Notes under the pieces: model-generated | The model's input: the letters and a program-made list of their open reading frames with translations, nothing else | Databases searched by the model: none | What the model was told of the DNA's origin: nothing | Shown here: positions 1-9,600 of the stretch, piece after piece | Layout: each line of letters opens with the position of its first letter | How positions within the stretch are numbered: the stretch's first letter is position 1 | Assembly: GCA_028279645.1 (NCBI GenBank) | Contig: JANQNJ010000012.1 | Span: 1 to 51,860, forward strand | Direction of reading: 5' to 3' | Length of the DNA: 51,860 bases | Origin: Thermoplasmatota archaeon | GTDB lineage: Archaea; Thermoplasmatota; JAKEGO01; JANQNJ01 | Position numbers and translations under genes: made by a program

Positions 1-650
1 CTGGCGGCTACCTGCTGAAACACTACAGAGAGACACGCGAGGCCGCCAAGAAGGCACAGGAAGAGCGGGAGGAGAAGGAGGGGTCGGAGAAGGCCACCAA
101 GGAGGAGAAGCCCAAGAAGGCGCCCTCCAAGAAGGTGGAGAAGAAGAAGGTCAAGAAGGAGGCCAAGAAAGAGGAGCCGCCCGAGGAGAAGGAAGAGCCA
201 GAGGAGGAAAAGGCCGAGGCCGAACCGGAGGAGGCTGCTCCCTCGGAGGAGGACAAGAAGGGGGCCAAGGAACACGGGGACCTGGAGGTCTCCATCGAGG
301 GCCTTTCCGACACCGTCCTCGACGCCCTGGAGAAGGCCCTTCCAGGCGCCGAGATCCGGTCCGCCAAGCTCGAATCCGAGGACGGTATCACCCAGTACGA
401 GCTCGACGTCATGCACGAGGGGAAGCACTACGAGGTCGAGATCACGCCCACCGGCGAGATCATCGAGGTGGAGGAGGAGGAGGAGGACGACACCGAGCTC
501 TACGGCGCCGGCTCAGATGATGATGATGACGATACCGAGCTCATGGAGGAGGACCCGCGGAAGACCCGGGCCCAGGAGGAGGAAGCCGTCGTCGAGACCG
601 AGAAGGACCACGACGAGGATGAGGACGACGACAGGCGCCTAATGGGATGA
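1..650 (+). CDS. C-terminal part of a Lys/Glu-rich protein with PepSY-like domain (5' truncated)
   Basis: The reading frame is open from base 3 to the TGA at 648-650, giving about 215 residues; the true start lies upstream of the window. The visible part begins with GGYLLKHYRE, which reads like the cytoplasmic edge of a membrane segment. A long Lys/Glu/Pro coiled-coil-like stretch follows, then at about residues 95-155 a compact alpha/beta unit containing YELDVMHEGKHYEVEI. That unit resembles PepSY-type domains, which are often found in secreted or membrane proteins. The tail is extremely acidic, with Asp and Glu runs. The function is unknown. The PepSY resemblance is a judgement by eye. Confidence 0.6.
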   Translation, partial: GGYLLKHYRETREAAKKAQEEREEKEGSEKATKEEKPKKAPSKKVEKKKVKKEAKKEEPPEEKEEPEEEKAEAEPEEAAPSEEDKKGAKEHGDLEVSIEGLSDTVLDALEKALPGAEIRSAKLESEDGITQYELDVMHEGKHYEVEITPTGEIIEVEEEEEDDTELYGAGSDDDDDDTELMEEDPRKTRAQEEEAVVETEKDHDEDEDDDRRLMG

Positions 651-759
651 TATCGGACCATCGGCACGACCTTTTTAAAGAACCGCTCACGGAGAAACGA
701 ATCCCGGCCGGAGAGTCGTAAATTCGGTCACAGGACCACTATTCCAGCCTTTACGCAAC

Positions 760-770
760 CTATATATACA
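760..770 (+). promoter_or_regulatory. TATA box for the PGF-CTERM gene
   Basis: A run tatatataca lies about 30-40 bp upstream of the TTG start at 801, with an AGGTGAT ribosome binding site (791-797) between them. This is the normal archaeal promoter geometry. Confidence 0.55.
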
Positions 771-800
771 GTATCCATCTTCGGTAGCTCAGGTGATATA

Positions 801-1334
801 TTGCGTAAAGCACTGTATTTGATGATGACGATCGCACTGCTGATGGCGCCTTTCGCAAGCGCTGCCGACGAACCGACCGTAACAGATCACGAGTTCAGCC
901 CGTCCTCCCCAGAGGTCGACGACGACTTCACGATCAATCTCACTGTGGACAACTATGAGAACATCACGAGCATCACGGTCGATTGGTGCCAGGACGATAT
1001 CTGCCACACACCGAAGGACATGACCGAGGTGGCCAATGGCAGCTACACCTACACCTACGACGGAGACACCTTCGAAGAGGGCGAGATCAACATCAGCGTG
1101 ATCATTGAGTATACGTACCTCAACGATACCAACGTGACCGTAACCGACGATGTCCTCTGGTACAAGCTCGTCGATGTGGACGCTGACTCGGCCGGCAACG
1201 GCGGGAACGGCGGCAATGGCGGGAACGGCGGCGACGACGACGATGACGACGACGACGGGATCCCCGGCTTCGACGCTGTCATCGTTGCTGGTGCAGCCAT
1301 GTCAGCCATCGTCATCTTCTCTCGAAGACGATAG
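801..1334 (+). CDS. Secreted surface protein with PGF-CTERM-like sorting signal
   Basis: 177 residues starting at TTG, chosen because AGGTGAT sits four bases upstream and the N-terminus is a clean signal peptide (MRKALYLMMTIALLMAPFAS). A single Ig-like beta domain (about residues 25-125) contains many N-glycosylation sequons and two cysteines, followed by a Gly-Asn repeat and a run of eight aspartates. The C-terminus is IPGFDAVIVAG, a hydrophobic helix and SRRR. That layout (low-complexity linker, PGF, TM helix, basic end) is the PGF-CTERM signal processed by archaeosortase A, so the protein is probably lipid-anchored on the cell surface. No archaeosortase is in this window. Confidence 0.75.
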   Translation: MRKALYLMMTIALLMAPFASAADEPTVTDHEFSPSSPEVDDDFTINLTVDNYENITSITVDWCQDDICHTPKDMTEVANGSYTYTYDGDTFEEGEINISVIIEYTYLNDTNVTVTDDVLWYKLVDVDADSAGNGGNGGNGGNGGDDDDDDDDGIPGFDAVIVAGAAMSAIVIFSRRR

Positions 1335-1354
1335 GCACGACGTGTATGAATGAA

Positions 1355-1391
1355 AGCGGGAGCTTCGCTCCCGCTCTGTATTCTTTTTTCT
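1355..1391 (+). terminator. Hairpin plus T-run terminator
   Basis: A perfect 9-bp stem (agcgggagc / gctcccgct, loop ttc) begins 20 bp after the stop codon and is followed by ttcttttttc. It should end transcription of the PGF-CTERM gene. Confidence 0.65.
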
Positions 1392-1412
1392 ATCATCGAT
1401 AAATCCAGCGTA

Positions 1413-1584
1413 GCGTGGGTGCCGGCGATATTCTAGCATGGGTGCAAGCATTCTCCGGCATGGGTCCAAGAAATGTCCCGGCGTGGGTTTGGAGTGTCAC
1501 TAAGTACATGGAAAGACAATTGCATTGAACATATGCACGATACATACTTATAATACGAATGCAATTATCCGCGGGGGCGTGGGT
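1413..1584. repeat. Degenerate tandem ~23-bp intergenic repeat, locus 1
   Basis: The motif GCRTGGGT occurs at 1413, 1436, 1458 and 1481 (spacing 23, 22, 23) and again at 1577. Between the first four, the sequence loosely repeats as a unit like GCATGGGTSCAAGCATTYTCC. The same motif on the opposite strand, at the same spacing, recurs at 11048-11162 and 11746-11890. No coding potential is seen. The last copy abuts the toxin start at 1587. Confidence 0.65.
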
Positions 1585-1586
1585 CG

Positions 1587-1871
1587 GTGATGAATCCCAT
1601 ATTCGAAGGACATCAGTTGGTTCCAACACGATCAGCAATGGTGGAGATGTTCAGGTTCCGATTGGATATGAACGATGTCAAGGATATCCTTGAGCTCGGA
1701 TATGATTGTTCAAGGTCCAGGAGATCAGGAGGAACGATAGAGAGGTGCGTCGACATCAAGGATAAAACCCTGAGAGCGGTCGTTGTACAATCTTTCAACC
1801 ACTCTCTCGAGGAGGATGTGTGGGTGATCACACATGTTGGTTTGACCGCAGGACCGGGTGTGAGGAAATGA
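1587..1871 (+). CDS. DUF4258-like toxin of a toxin-antitoxin pair
   Basis: About 94 residues, with start GTG 1587 or ATG 1590 (the two codons are adjacent). The core FRLDMNDVKDILELG ... LRAVVV ... WVITHVG follows the DUF4258 pattern: an N-terminal helix pair, then beta strands ending in an I/V-rich strand. DUF4258 proteins are usually RelE/ParE-like toxin candidates. The stop overlaps the next start by four bases (ATGA), and the next gene encodes a zinc-finger/AbrB-type protein, which supports a toxin-antitoxin module. A TATA-like sequence (cttataata, about 1547-1555) precedes it. Confidence 0.6.
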   Translation: MMNPIFEGHQLVPTRSAMVEMFRFRLDMNDVKDILELGYDCSRSRRSGGTIERCVDIKDKTLRAVVVQSFNHSLEEDVWVITHVGLTAGPGVRK

Positions 1872-2188
1872 CAATAAATGGCATGAAATGCACATCGTGC
1901 GGCAAAATTGCACAACCAGATAGACTTCGGTTCCAAGGGATCGAGATAGACGGCTGGAGATGCAATTGCGGAGAGGACTATTTCGATCCCGAACAGGCCC
2001 AAAGGATCCTTCTGCTGAACAAGGTCCGATCTAAGGAATACGAGGTCACGATCGGCCAGATAAGGAGCAATCTGATCATCAGGATACCGACAGAACTTGC
2101 AGAGGCCCTTGATTTCCACAAGGGTGAGAAGGTCCATCTGAAAGCTGAAAGCGAGAACTCGCTGCATGTCGAAGCCAGCTCATTGTGA
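1868..2188 (+). CDS. YgiT-like zinc finger plus AbrB/SpoVT-type antitoxin
   Basis: 106 residues from ATG 1868, which overlaps the toxin stop. I prefer this start to the GTG-type extension because the overlap is a typical TA coupling. The N-terminus has a two-CxxC-like zinc finger (CTSCGK ... CNCGE, about residues 7-36). The C-terminal half (about 58-106) looks like an AbrB swapped-hairpin DNA-binding domain: YEVTIGQIRSNLIIRIPTEL followed by a KGEKVHL strand. It likely neutralises the upstream DUF4258 protein and autoregulates the operon. Confidence 0.6.
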   Translation: MTINGMKCTSCGKIAQPDRLRFQGIEIDGWRCNCGEDYFDPEQAQRILLLNKVRSKEYEVTIGQIRSNLIIRIPTELAEALDFHKGEKVHLKAESENSLHVEASSL

Positions 2189-2212
2189 ATACGTTGGGCA
2201 TGATCCCCGAGG

Positions 2213-3052
2213 TCACTTCCCCTTCGTCACCTTCGTCGACCTCGTCGAATGCAGCTCGATGCCCCCCCCGTACCTATCCTGTTTCACGACGGCATCCCTT
2301 ACAACGATCTCCTCGCCGATGACGACGTTGCATTCATTCATGGGGTCGGAATCCCAGAACACGGCGGCGATCTCGCCGGTCCCGTCGAACAGGGTCAGCC
2401 TCTTGATGGTGCCTGTGGTGCCGTCCCTTCGTCCGAACTCCTTCAGGGGCATGTCCGACGTGATGACGCCCTTCACCGAGCACCAGGCTCCCTCTTCAAG
2501 AGAGGCGATGTCGGCAGTAGCGACACCTGAACCCTGTCCAAAGGCGCCCTCGGTCATCTTGATCAACGAGCCTGAACCGAGATGGACCTGCTTGGATCGA
2601 CTATCTCCGTCCTCCTGGCGCACTGAGCCGTTGATGATAAGTATCTCGTCGCCTGGCTCAGCGGAGGCCATCGCCTCCATGTCCGCAGGGCGCCACAGCT
2701 TCAAGCGAATACGCCCGGTGGCGTCCTCGACGAGGAGGCTCGATGCGATATCATGCGCGTCATCATCGGCCTTCTCTTCGTCCTCGCATACCCCCTCGGC
2801 CGCGGCAGCCGCACCATAGACGTTGACGACGGATGCGGTGAAGTTCACGAAGCCGGTCCTGATCGCCGATATCGATGTCATCTTCCCCTTGATCGCTCCC
2901 ATCTCGGAGATCACGAACCAGGCGGCTGCGTCGCGGGTGAACGATGGGTGTTTTCCGACGAGGGCATCTACCTGTTCGTCGAACTCGCTCCGCTCTAGCT
3001 TCTTCTTGACAAGGCGGTATGCTTCGTCTGCTGTAAGGAGCGGCGCTGCCAT
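2213..3052 (-). CDS. RPA-like OB-fold single-stranded DNA-binding protein
   Basis: 279 residues. A short helical N-terminus (about 1-60) is followed by two OB-fold-like segments, about 62-160 (KGKMTSISAIRTGFVNFTASV ... GRIRLKLWRPADME) and 185-275 (GAWCSVKGVIT ... GTGEIAAVFWDSDP). The DGTGEIAAVFW and RIRLKLW phrases are typical of archaeal replication protein A OB folds. It would coat single-stranded DNA in replication and repair. No zinc finger is seen, unlike RPA41-type proteins. It is divergent from the GNAT at 3107, sharing a short AT-rich promoter region. Confidence 0.75.
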   Translation of the reverse strand: MAAPLLTADEAYRLVKKKLERSEFDEQVDALVGKHPSFTRDAAAWFVISEMGAIKGKMTSISAIRTGFVNFTASVVNVYGAAAAAEGVCEDEEKADDDAHDIASSLLVEDATGRIRLKLWRPADMEAMASAEPGDEILIINGSVRQEDGDSRSKQVHLGSGSLIKMTEGAFGQGSGVATADIASLEEGAWCSVKGVITSDMPLKEFGRRDGTTGTIKRLTLFDGTGEIAAVFWDSDPMNECNVVIGEEIVVRDAVVKQDRYGGGIELHSTRSTKVTKGK

Positions 3053-3106
3053 CCCGTCTGAACTGGTGAGATAACTATTTAAGTTGATTCATCGTATTCC
3101 GCAGTG

Positions 3107-3556
3107 ATGGCCCATCTGCGGAGGTTCGAGAAGAAGGACCTCACAGCTGTTATGAGGATCGTGGAGAAGACCTTGGGCGAGAACTACGATCCTAACCTCT
3201 ATATCACGTTCTTCAACCTCTGGCCCGAGGGCTTCATAGTCGCAGTGCAGAACGGAAAGGTCATCGGTTTCGCCCTGGGCGCTCTAACAGAGCCAAAGGA
3301 GGCCCGTCTTCTCATGTTATCGGTGCAGAAACAGCACCGTGGGACCGGGCTCGGACTGCTCCTCTGGAAATGGTTCCGGAAGGCAGCCCTGATGAAGGGC
3401 GCCGCCAAGATCACGCTGGAGGTCCGGATCACCAACAAACGTGCCATACGCTTCTATCAGCGGCAGGGGTTCACCATCACCGGGATCATCTCCAACTACT
3501 ACTCGACCGGAGAGAGCGCCTACACCATGGTCAAGAAGCTCTCCGATACCCCCTGA
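3107..3556 (+). CDS. GNAT N-acetyltransferase, RimI/Ard1-like
   Basis: 149 residues from ATG 3107 (GTG 3104 is adjacent; a short or absent leader is likely because the TATA-like sequence is close). The acetyl-CoA binding signature is clear: LSVQKQHRGTGLGLLLWKW (motif A, R/QxxGxG/A), then NKRAIRFYQRQGF (motif B). Overall size and motifs match the archaeal RimI/Ard1 N-terminal protein acetyltransferase type. The exact substrate cannot be told from sequence. Confidence 0.8.
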   Translation: MAHLRRFEKKDLTAVMRIVEKTLGENYDPNLYITFFNLWPEGFIVAVQNGKVIGFALGALTEPKEARLLMLSVQKQHRGTGLGLLLWKWFRKAALMKGAAKITLEVRITNKRAIRFYQRQGFTITGIISNYYSTGESAYTMVKKLSDTP

Positions 3557-3740
3557 TGGACCCATGTTCGACGATCACAGGTCGATTTTTCCAAAGCCCC
3601 TGATTTCCGGCGAAAAGCTTATTACCACCTTCTATCCAAGACCGTATCATGCAGACATCGGCGGCCTGTCGGTCGCGATCCGAGAAAATACAGCCGAAAA
3701 CGGCGAAAACCCGGCCTAGGGCTGGTGGCAGCAGAAAGCA

Positions 3741-3752
3741 AAGTATATATAG
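3741..3752 (+). promoter_or_regulatory. TATA box for the DUF6015-like gene
   Basis: aagtatatatag lies about 50 bp upstream of ATG 3797, with a GGGGGT ribosome binding site between. The upstream A-rich tract could serve as the BRE. Confidence 0.6.
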
Positions 3753-3796
3753 AATGAGTTTTAATAGTAACTTTCATATCACTTCGGGGGTCCCAT

Positions 3797-4213
3797 ATGA
3801 CCGAATTAACGTTGAATGAGTTGACGACAGCCATACGCAACTCAATAGAGTCCGGAAGGATCGGCGAGGATGAGGCCAAATCGCTCGCTGAGCACGTACT
3901 GAACTTCTTCGGTTACAACAACCGGATCATAGACAACATCCTCCAGCCCGAGGACCGCGACGTCTTCTACATGATGGAGGACTCCGGGATCCTCACCACA
4001 GAGCGGGAGGAGACCACCCTCTACGACGGCCGGGAGTGGCGGATCCACTACTGGATCTTCCAGAAGGAGAACATCGACCGGCTGATCTCCATCGAGTCCG
4101 ACGAACCCGACGCCGCCCTCACCGATTGCGTCTATCAGGAGATCTTCCAGAACGCGAAGGTGATGGACGACATCTGGGGACGGAAGGACGACGAAGAGGA
4201 AGAAGAGGAGTGA
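3797..4213 (+). CDS. DUF6015-like acidic-tailed protein (paralogue 1)
   Basis: 138 residues. A helical N-terminus precedes a probable winged-helix-like core (about 25-95), with LAEHVLNFFGY, DVFYMMEDSGIL, and a beta-wing EWRIHYWIF. The tail is a run of glutamates. It is clearly paralogous to the convergent gene at 4306-4695, which carries LAEFIVNLFGF, NIFYSLEEAGLL and NWRLNYWVL. I recall this as a Thermoplasmata-type family (DUF6015). A role as a nucleic-acid-binding or RNA-polymerase-associated acidic protein is only a guess. Confidence 0.6.
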   Translation: MTELTLNELTTAIRNSIESGRIGEDEAKSLAEHVLNFFGYNNRIIDNILQPEDRDVFYMMEDSGILTTEREETTLYDGREWRIHYWIFQKENIDRLISIESDEPDAALTDCVYQEIFQNAKVMDDIWGRKDDEEEEEE

Positions 4214-4305
4214 GCGGGTCCGTTAGGCCGTTCTACCCCATAGCGATGCAACTGTCTTAGAGCCTATGCTATCGGAATAAGGATGACGGATCGGGGGAGC
4301 TTAAC

Positions 4306-4695
4306 CTATTCCTGCTCCTCTTCGTCCTCGCTGTGCCTGTGCCACATCTCCTCGTCGAGGTCGCTGTAGACAGAGACCTCCGCCTTCTTCTCGGGCTTGC
4401 TCTCCGCAAGGGCGATGAGCTTCTTCTTCTTCAGGACCCAGTAGTTCAGGCGCCAGTTCTTCCCCTCCAGGAGCTTGACCTCGTCCTGAAGCGTTCCTAG
4501 AAGGCCGGCCTCCTCGAGGCTGTAGAAGATGTTCCTCTCCTGGGGCGTGAGGCGGTTGTCGGGGATGTAGTCGTCGAATCCGAAAAGGTTGACGATGAAC
4601 TCGGCGAGCCTGCGCTGCTCAGAATCCTCGAGCCCGCTCGTGTCAGGTACCTTCTTCAATACCTTCACCATCGTCTCCAGCGAAACCTCTTCCAT
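4306..4695 (-). CDS. DUF6015-like acidic-tailed protein (paralogue 2)
   Basis: 129 residues on the opposite strand, tail-to-tail with its paralogue at 3797-4213. It has the same order of elements: helices, LAEFIVNLFGF, PQERNIFYSLEEAGLLG, a wing NWRLNYWVLKKKK, then an acidic/His tail (RHSEDEEEQE). The GGAGGCGA ribosome binding site precedes the ATG on the minus strand. The function is unknown. The pair most simply arose by inverted duplication. Confidence 0.6.
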   Translation of the reverse strand: MEEVSLETMVKVLKKVPDTSGLEDSEQRRLAEFIVNLFGFDDYIPDNRLTPQERNIFYSLEEAGLLGTLQDEVKLLEGKNWRLNYWVLKKKKLIALAESKPEKKAEVSVYSDLDEEMWHRHSEDEEEQE

Positions 4696-4853
4696 AGCAT
4701 CCTCGCCTCCTGACCGGTCCTAAAATCCAGGTGTGGCTATTTAGACTTTTGGTAGAATGGAGAGTTCGGGACCGGCTTTTTCTCGCTCCTGATATAAAAG
4801 ACAATTGATATAAGGATGAAATCCCATACCCCTTGGTAGCAGGTGAAGGTAAG

Positions 4854-5399
4854 ATGGTCGTCAACATTCGGATCGGCATCACAGGGCTACCTAGGGTAGG
4901 TAAGACCCAGGCCCTCATCAAGGTAATTCGCCTGCTGGAGGAGGAGGAGATCTCGGTGGGAGGGATGGTCACGGAGGCCATCATCAAGAACGGGCAGAGA
5001 CAGGGCTTCTACGTCATGGACTGGGAGACCAGGAAGAAGGGGGTCATGGCGAAGAAGGGGCTGGTGTCCAAGGTCAACGTCGGCGAGTACGGCGTCGACC
5101 TCGAGACATTGGAGGCCATCGGGGTCGCTGCCATCGAGCGAGGGCTCGAGACCAAGGACGTCGTCGTCATCGACGAGGTAGGGAAGATGGAGGTGGAGAG
5201 CAAGCACTTCGTCGAGGTCGTCAAGGACGCCTTCGAGACTACCACCCCGATGCTTTTAACGCTGCACAAGAAATCGCGGAACCCGCTCCTGCAGGACATC
5301 CGGCGCAGGGACGACGTGAGGATCCTGGAGGTGACCGAGATCAACAAGGACTTCCTGCCCTTCAAGATCCTGCGCCTCCTAAAGGGTGAACAGCTTTGA
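4854..5399 (+). CDS. THEP1-type nucleoside-triphosphatase
   Basis: 181 residues from ATG 4854, preceded by AGGTGAAGGT; the upstream GTG at 4833 is not needed. The Walker A motif is GLPRVGKT (residues 8-15), Walker B is VVIDEVGKME, and a LTLHKKSRNP segment follows. These are the hallmarks of the THEP1/DUF265 NTPase family, which hydrolyses several NTPs in vitro and whose cell role is poorly defined. The stop overlaps the trm1 start (TTGA), so the two genes should be translationally coupled. Confidence 0.85.
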   Translation: MVVNIRIGITGLPRVGKTQALIKVIRLLEEEEISVGGMVTEAIIKNGQRQGFYVMDWETRKKGVMAKKGLVSKVNVGEYGVDLETLEAIGVAAIERGLETKDVVVIDEVGKMEVESKHFVEVVKDAFETTTPMLLTLHKKSRNPLLQDIRRRDDVRILEVTEINKDFLPFKILRLLKGEQL

Positions 5400-6562
5400 C
5401 CGTCGAGAAGGTCACCGTCACCGAGGGACTTACCAGACTTGAGATACCAAAGCGCACCGAGAGGAAGGGCCCGAAATCGTCCCGGACCCCGGGCTTCTTC
5501 AATCCCGACATGGTCGTCAACAGGGACATGTCGGTGATGATGTCGCGATATCTTCATTACAGTTCGAGGGAGGGTCCGGTGGCCTATCTCGATCTGTTCT
5601 CGGGCTGCGGAGCGATGGGATTGCGGGTGGCCATGGAATCGGGTGCTGCGGTTGATGTTACATTCAACGACAGGAGCTCCAGTGCTCTCGGTTTTGTGAA
5701 GAGCAACATCGCTCTCAACAGGTTGGATGCGGGCACTGGCCAGCCTCCAAAGGTAATATGCCGGGAGGCGCAGTCGCTCCTCGGTGATGAACGGTTCGAG
5801 CACATCGATATCGATCCGTACGGAACCCCGGCGCCGTTCATCAGGCCCGCTATGTCGTCACTTGCCTTCACACGAACTGTTCTTGGGGAGAGGGGAGCCG
5901 TTGTCTCCTTGACGGCAACCGATACAGCTCCTCTATGCGGCACATATCCGAAGGTGGCGTTGAGACGATACCGTGCAGTCGTAAGGAAGACCCCGTTCAT
6001 GAAGGAGGTCGGTCTTCGCGTTCTGATCGGCTATGCCGTGCTGGAAGCGGCGCAGCTCGACCTCGCCGCAATACCTATTCTCTCATTCTATCACGGACAC
6101 TTCTTCAGGGTGTTCACCGGAGTCCGTCCTGGAGCGGAGCCGGCGAACGATCTGATCGGTTCGATGGGATACATTCAGTACGATCCAGAACGCTATACCT
6201 GGAGCATCCTTCCCTACGGCCGGACGGACCTACCAGCTGACAGAGATGGTATCCTCCTGGGGCCCATGTGGATGGGCGACATGGTCCTGCCGGCGCTTCG
6301 GAAGAACCTGTCTAGGATGTCTCATCCCCAGTTCTCGCAGACAACGCTCAGAGTGTTGGGGAAGTTGACCGACGAGATCGAGACCCGGTTCCACTACGAG
6401 GTCAACGAGCTTGCATCGATAGCCGGTGTGAGCACACCTAGAAGGGACGTGCTCCTCTCTCGGATAAAAGATGCCGGACACAGGGCATCGGTGACGCATT
6501 ATTCTCCTACCTCGATCAAGACCAGTGCATCAACGGAGGAACTGGTCGAGCTGATGGGATGA
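5396..6562 (+). CDS. trm1: tRNA (guanine-26 N2/N2)-dimethyltransferase Trm1
   Basis: 388 residues from TTG 5396 with AAAGGGTGAA just upstream; the start overlaps the THEP1 stop by four bases. The N-terminal FFNPDMVVNRD motif, the SAM-binding motif LFSGCGAMGLR (about residues 64-74), the NDRS acidic motif and the catalytic DIDPYGTP (about 138-145) identify Trm1. It methylates G26 of tRNA using S-adenosylmethionine. The C-terminal region (about 310-388) is a winged-helix-like extension typical of the family. Length is normal for archaeal Trm1. Confidence 0.92.
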   Translation: MTVEKVTVTEGLTRLEIPKRTERKGPKSSRTPGFFNPDMVVNRDMSVMMSRYLHYSSREGPVAYLDLFSGCGAMGLRVAMESGAAVDVTFNDRSSSALGFVKSNIALNRLDAGTGQPPKVICREAQSLLGDERFEHIDIDPYGTPAPFIRPAMSSLAFTRTVLGERGAVVSLTATDTAPLCGTYPKVALRRYRAVVRKTPFMKEVGLRVLIGYAVLEAAQLDLAAIPILSFYHGHFFRVFTGVRPGAEPANDLIGSMGYIQYDPERYTWSILPYGRTDLPADRDGILLGPMWMGDMVLPALRKNLSRMSHPQFSQTTLRVLGKLTDEIETRFHYEVNELASIAGVSTPRRDVLLSRIKDAGHRASVTHYSPTSIKTSASTEELVELMG

Positions 6563-6614
6563 ACACGGAACCTGGGTCCAATTAAGTTATAGAATGCTGA
6601 AAGCTGGATCGAAC

Positions 6615-9600
6615 TCATTCTAGGTTCGACGAAACGAAACACTTGGTGCTGTAGCCGGTCCTCTCCACCGTGATCTCTCCGGACCTCTCCAGCTCGGAGA
6701 TGTGGTAGTTGACCAGCTGCCGGCTGACGCCGACGACCCTCGCGATCTGGGACTGCGACAGGCCGGGGGTACCCATGATGCTCCGGAGGATGCTCTTCCT
6801 CAGCCTCTCGCCGGACCCCTCGCCGTTCATGTTCTCTCCGGGATAGGGGTAGAACTTGGCCACCGACTCGCCCCAGTGGGATGCCACCTTGCCCCTGTCG
6901 AGGTAGAAGTACCTGTGCCCCTTGTTCCTGATCGAGTGGACGAACCCCTCCTTCTTAAGGACCTCGAGATGGTAGACGAGGGTCCCGTTCTTCATGTTGA
7001 GGCCCTTCTTGATCTCCATCAGCGATGCGCCTGCGTTGACAAGGAGGTAGTCGCAGATGTCCATCCTCTTGTCCTTGAGGATGTCCTTCTTCTTCAGTTT
7101 GGAATAGAGCGGGAACAGCAGCAGTAGCAGGGCGTACTTGCCTATCTCGGTTGCTGCTATCGCAGAGAAGATCGCAACTCCTCCGATCACCACCGGCACC
7201 ATCGATGGTGATTCGGGATCGGGTACGACGGGTTCCTCTACGGGCGGGATGCCCTCGACGAAGATCCAGACGTAGCCGCTGTCTCCCTCCTGCGAGTGCT
7301 GCTCGAAGTCGCTCTCGATGACGTATATTATCCTGTGAGGTCCGGTCTCGTCCAGGTTCCAGGTGAAGCCCAGCGTGGCCTCCTCACCTGCGTCGAGGGT
7401 CCTGTCGATGGAATGAAGCTCGTGGGTGCGGTGCGCCTCGTCGAGATAGAACCGGACGGTCATGGCGCCTTCCTCGTCACCGGCATTGACGATGGTGATG
7501 ACGGTCTCCGCCTCGTCGAAGTGAACGAAGCCGCTTGTCACGACTGGTCCCTCGACGACCTGGAAGTCCGGTGCCCGGACATGGAACGTGATGGTATCCG
7601 AAGCATACCTGTGCCTAACTCCGGATAAGGAGACCTCGAGGCGGTGAACGCCGGGTGCCAGCTCGTGCGTGAAGGTCCTCGTCGTCGAAATGATCGCGCC
7701 GTTGTCCTTCCACACCAGCTCCTGGTCGTTACCGGCATACGCGGTGAACGTGCCGAAGTCGAATACGGTGTGGTCGCCGCCTACATCCGGAAGAGCTATA
7801 GCGACGACGTCGTCGGAGATCTTGAGATCAGGGATAAGGCTCAAGGGTCTGAAGTCGGCAGCGAGGGCTGGGCCGTCGATGTAGACGACGCTGTCAGCGA
7901 AACCCCCATCGGTCGATCTCTCCCTTCCCGACCAGTAGTTCCCTTCAACATCCCGCCACTTGTTCGTGGGTCCGCTGTCGTAGGCATGGGCAATGGTGCC
8001 GTTGCCGTTATTGAGGAACGCGTTCTCGTGTATGACGGAACCTCCGCCATCCTCCAACCGTATACCATATACCTGGTTCTTGTGGATGATGTTCTCGGTG
8101 ATGATATGGTCATCGGAGCCGTCGATATGGATGCCGTCCCCGTTCTGAGTGATCGTATTTCCGCTGATCGTACATCCGTCGGCCTCGTACTTCAGCCTGA
8201 TACCAGCAGAGCCTGAACCCGAGAACTCGTTCCTGTCGATCAAGGTGGCTCCCTTATCGACCCGCAGACCGACGTCGTTCTCCCGGAAGACGTTCCCTGT
8301 GAGCGTGATCCCCTCCCCATCCCATATCTCCAGACCCGAGCCATCACTACCAGTTATGGTGTTGTAGCCGATCGCTCCCGCGGTTGCCCTGTCGATCTTG
8401 ACTCCTGTATTTGTGCAATCGATGATATCATTCCCATTGATCCCGATGTCTGTCACCGTGGCCAGGTCCAGTCCGATGTTGCATCCCGTTATCGTGCTTT
8501 TAACAATATTCAGGCCGTCCACCGATGTGGAGGAAACGCCGTAATTGCTTTCGGCAATAATCGCAGATGATAACTTGACACTGCTTCCGATGGTCATTGA
8601 CACACCGAAACTGCCTCCGTCGATCTCCGCACCGGTGATGGTGGCAGCCTCGACGTCCTCTAGCAAGATGCCCGTCCCATACCCCTTCACATGGACCTCA
8701 TCGACAGTTATCCCGATGGAATCGATGATCGCCAGACCTGTGGAATCCGCAATTACCTGGTCTTCCGGGACAGTGATGGTGATCTCATCGAGGTCCAATT
8801 GATCGGAGTTTATTATCTTGATCCCGTCCGATCTCTCCTCTATGATTATCTCCGAAATGTCGAGGTCGATGCTCTTGTCGATATAAATGGCATCGAACTT
8901 ATCGTGAACAATGTTCGAGAACGAGGCACCATCGATGGATACGCCGTTGACAGATGTGATAAGTATACCGTAACCTCCCGACGTAAAGACGTTGTCATCC
9001 AATGTCACGGTGCTGCCCGATGAGATCTTGATCGAACCGAGGGCGATGTCCTGGAACCGATTGTCGTTGATGGTGGCATCGATGGCCGACACGGTCCTGA
9101 TCCCGCGGGACATGCCGGTGAACGAGTTGTCGTTGATCACAGAGGATCTGATCTCCCCTATCTCCATCCCAACGGTGGACGATGAGAGCTCGTTCCCCAT
9201 CATCGTCATGGCGGATATCTCCTCGGCCCAGATCCCATACTCGTTGTCTCGGAGCTCATTGTCGGTGACGGAACCTCCCAAGCTATCGGCCATGATCGCT
9301 CGCGAGGTGTCGTGGATAACGTTGGAATCGAAATACGAAATCGTGGAGAACGCCATCTTGACACCGATCTCGATATCGGATATCGTGTTCGATCCGATGT
9401 TCATGGACGAGGTCACTAGGCTGATACCTCTTCCCACATCCTCCTCCGCGGTCCCTGTGATCGAATTATCATAGACCGAGACAGAATTGGATCTGGAGCA
9501 GTCGATGCCAGTCTCGACCCCTTCCAGGACGTTCGAACTGATGACCGTTTGTGACGATTGAAAGAGCTCGATGGCCTCATCTACGTCCTTGAACCTTGAG

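Noticed and set aside
1413-1584. CRISPR-like short repeats
   Set aside because: The conserved core is 8 bp with a 23-bp period and a degenerate rest; there is no constant repeat plus unique spacer pattern.
1392-1586. tRNA or other structured RNA gene
   Set aside because: No cloverleaf or conserved T-loop sequence could be found there or elsewhere in the window.
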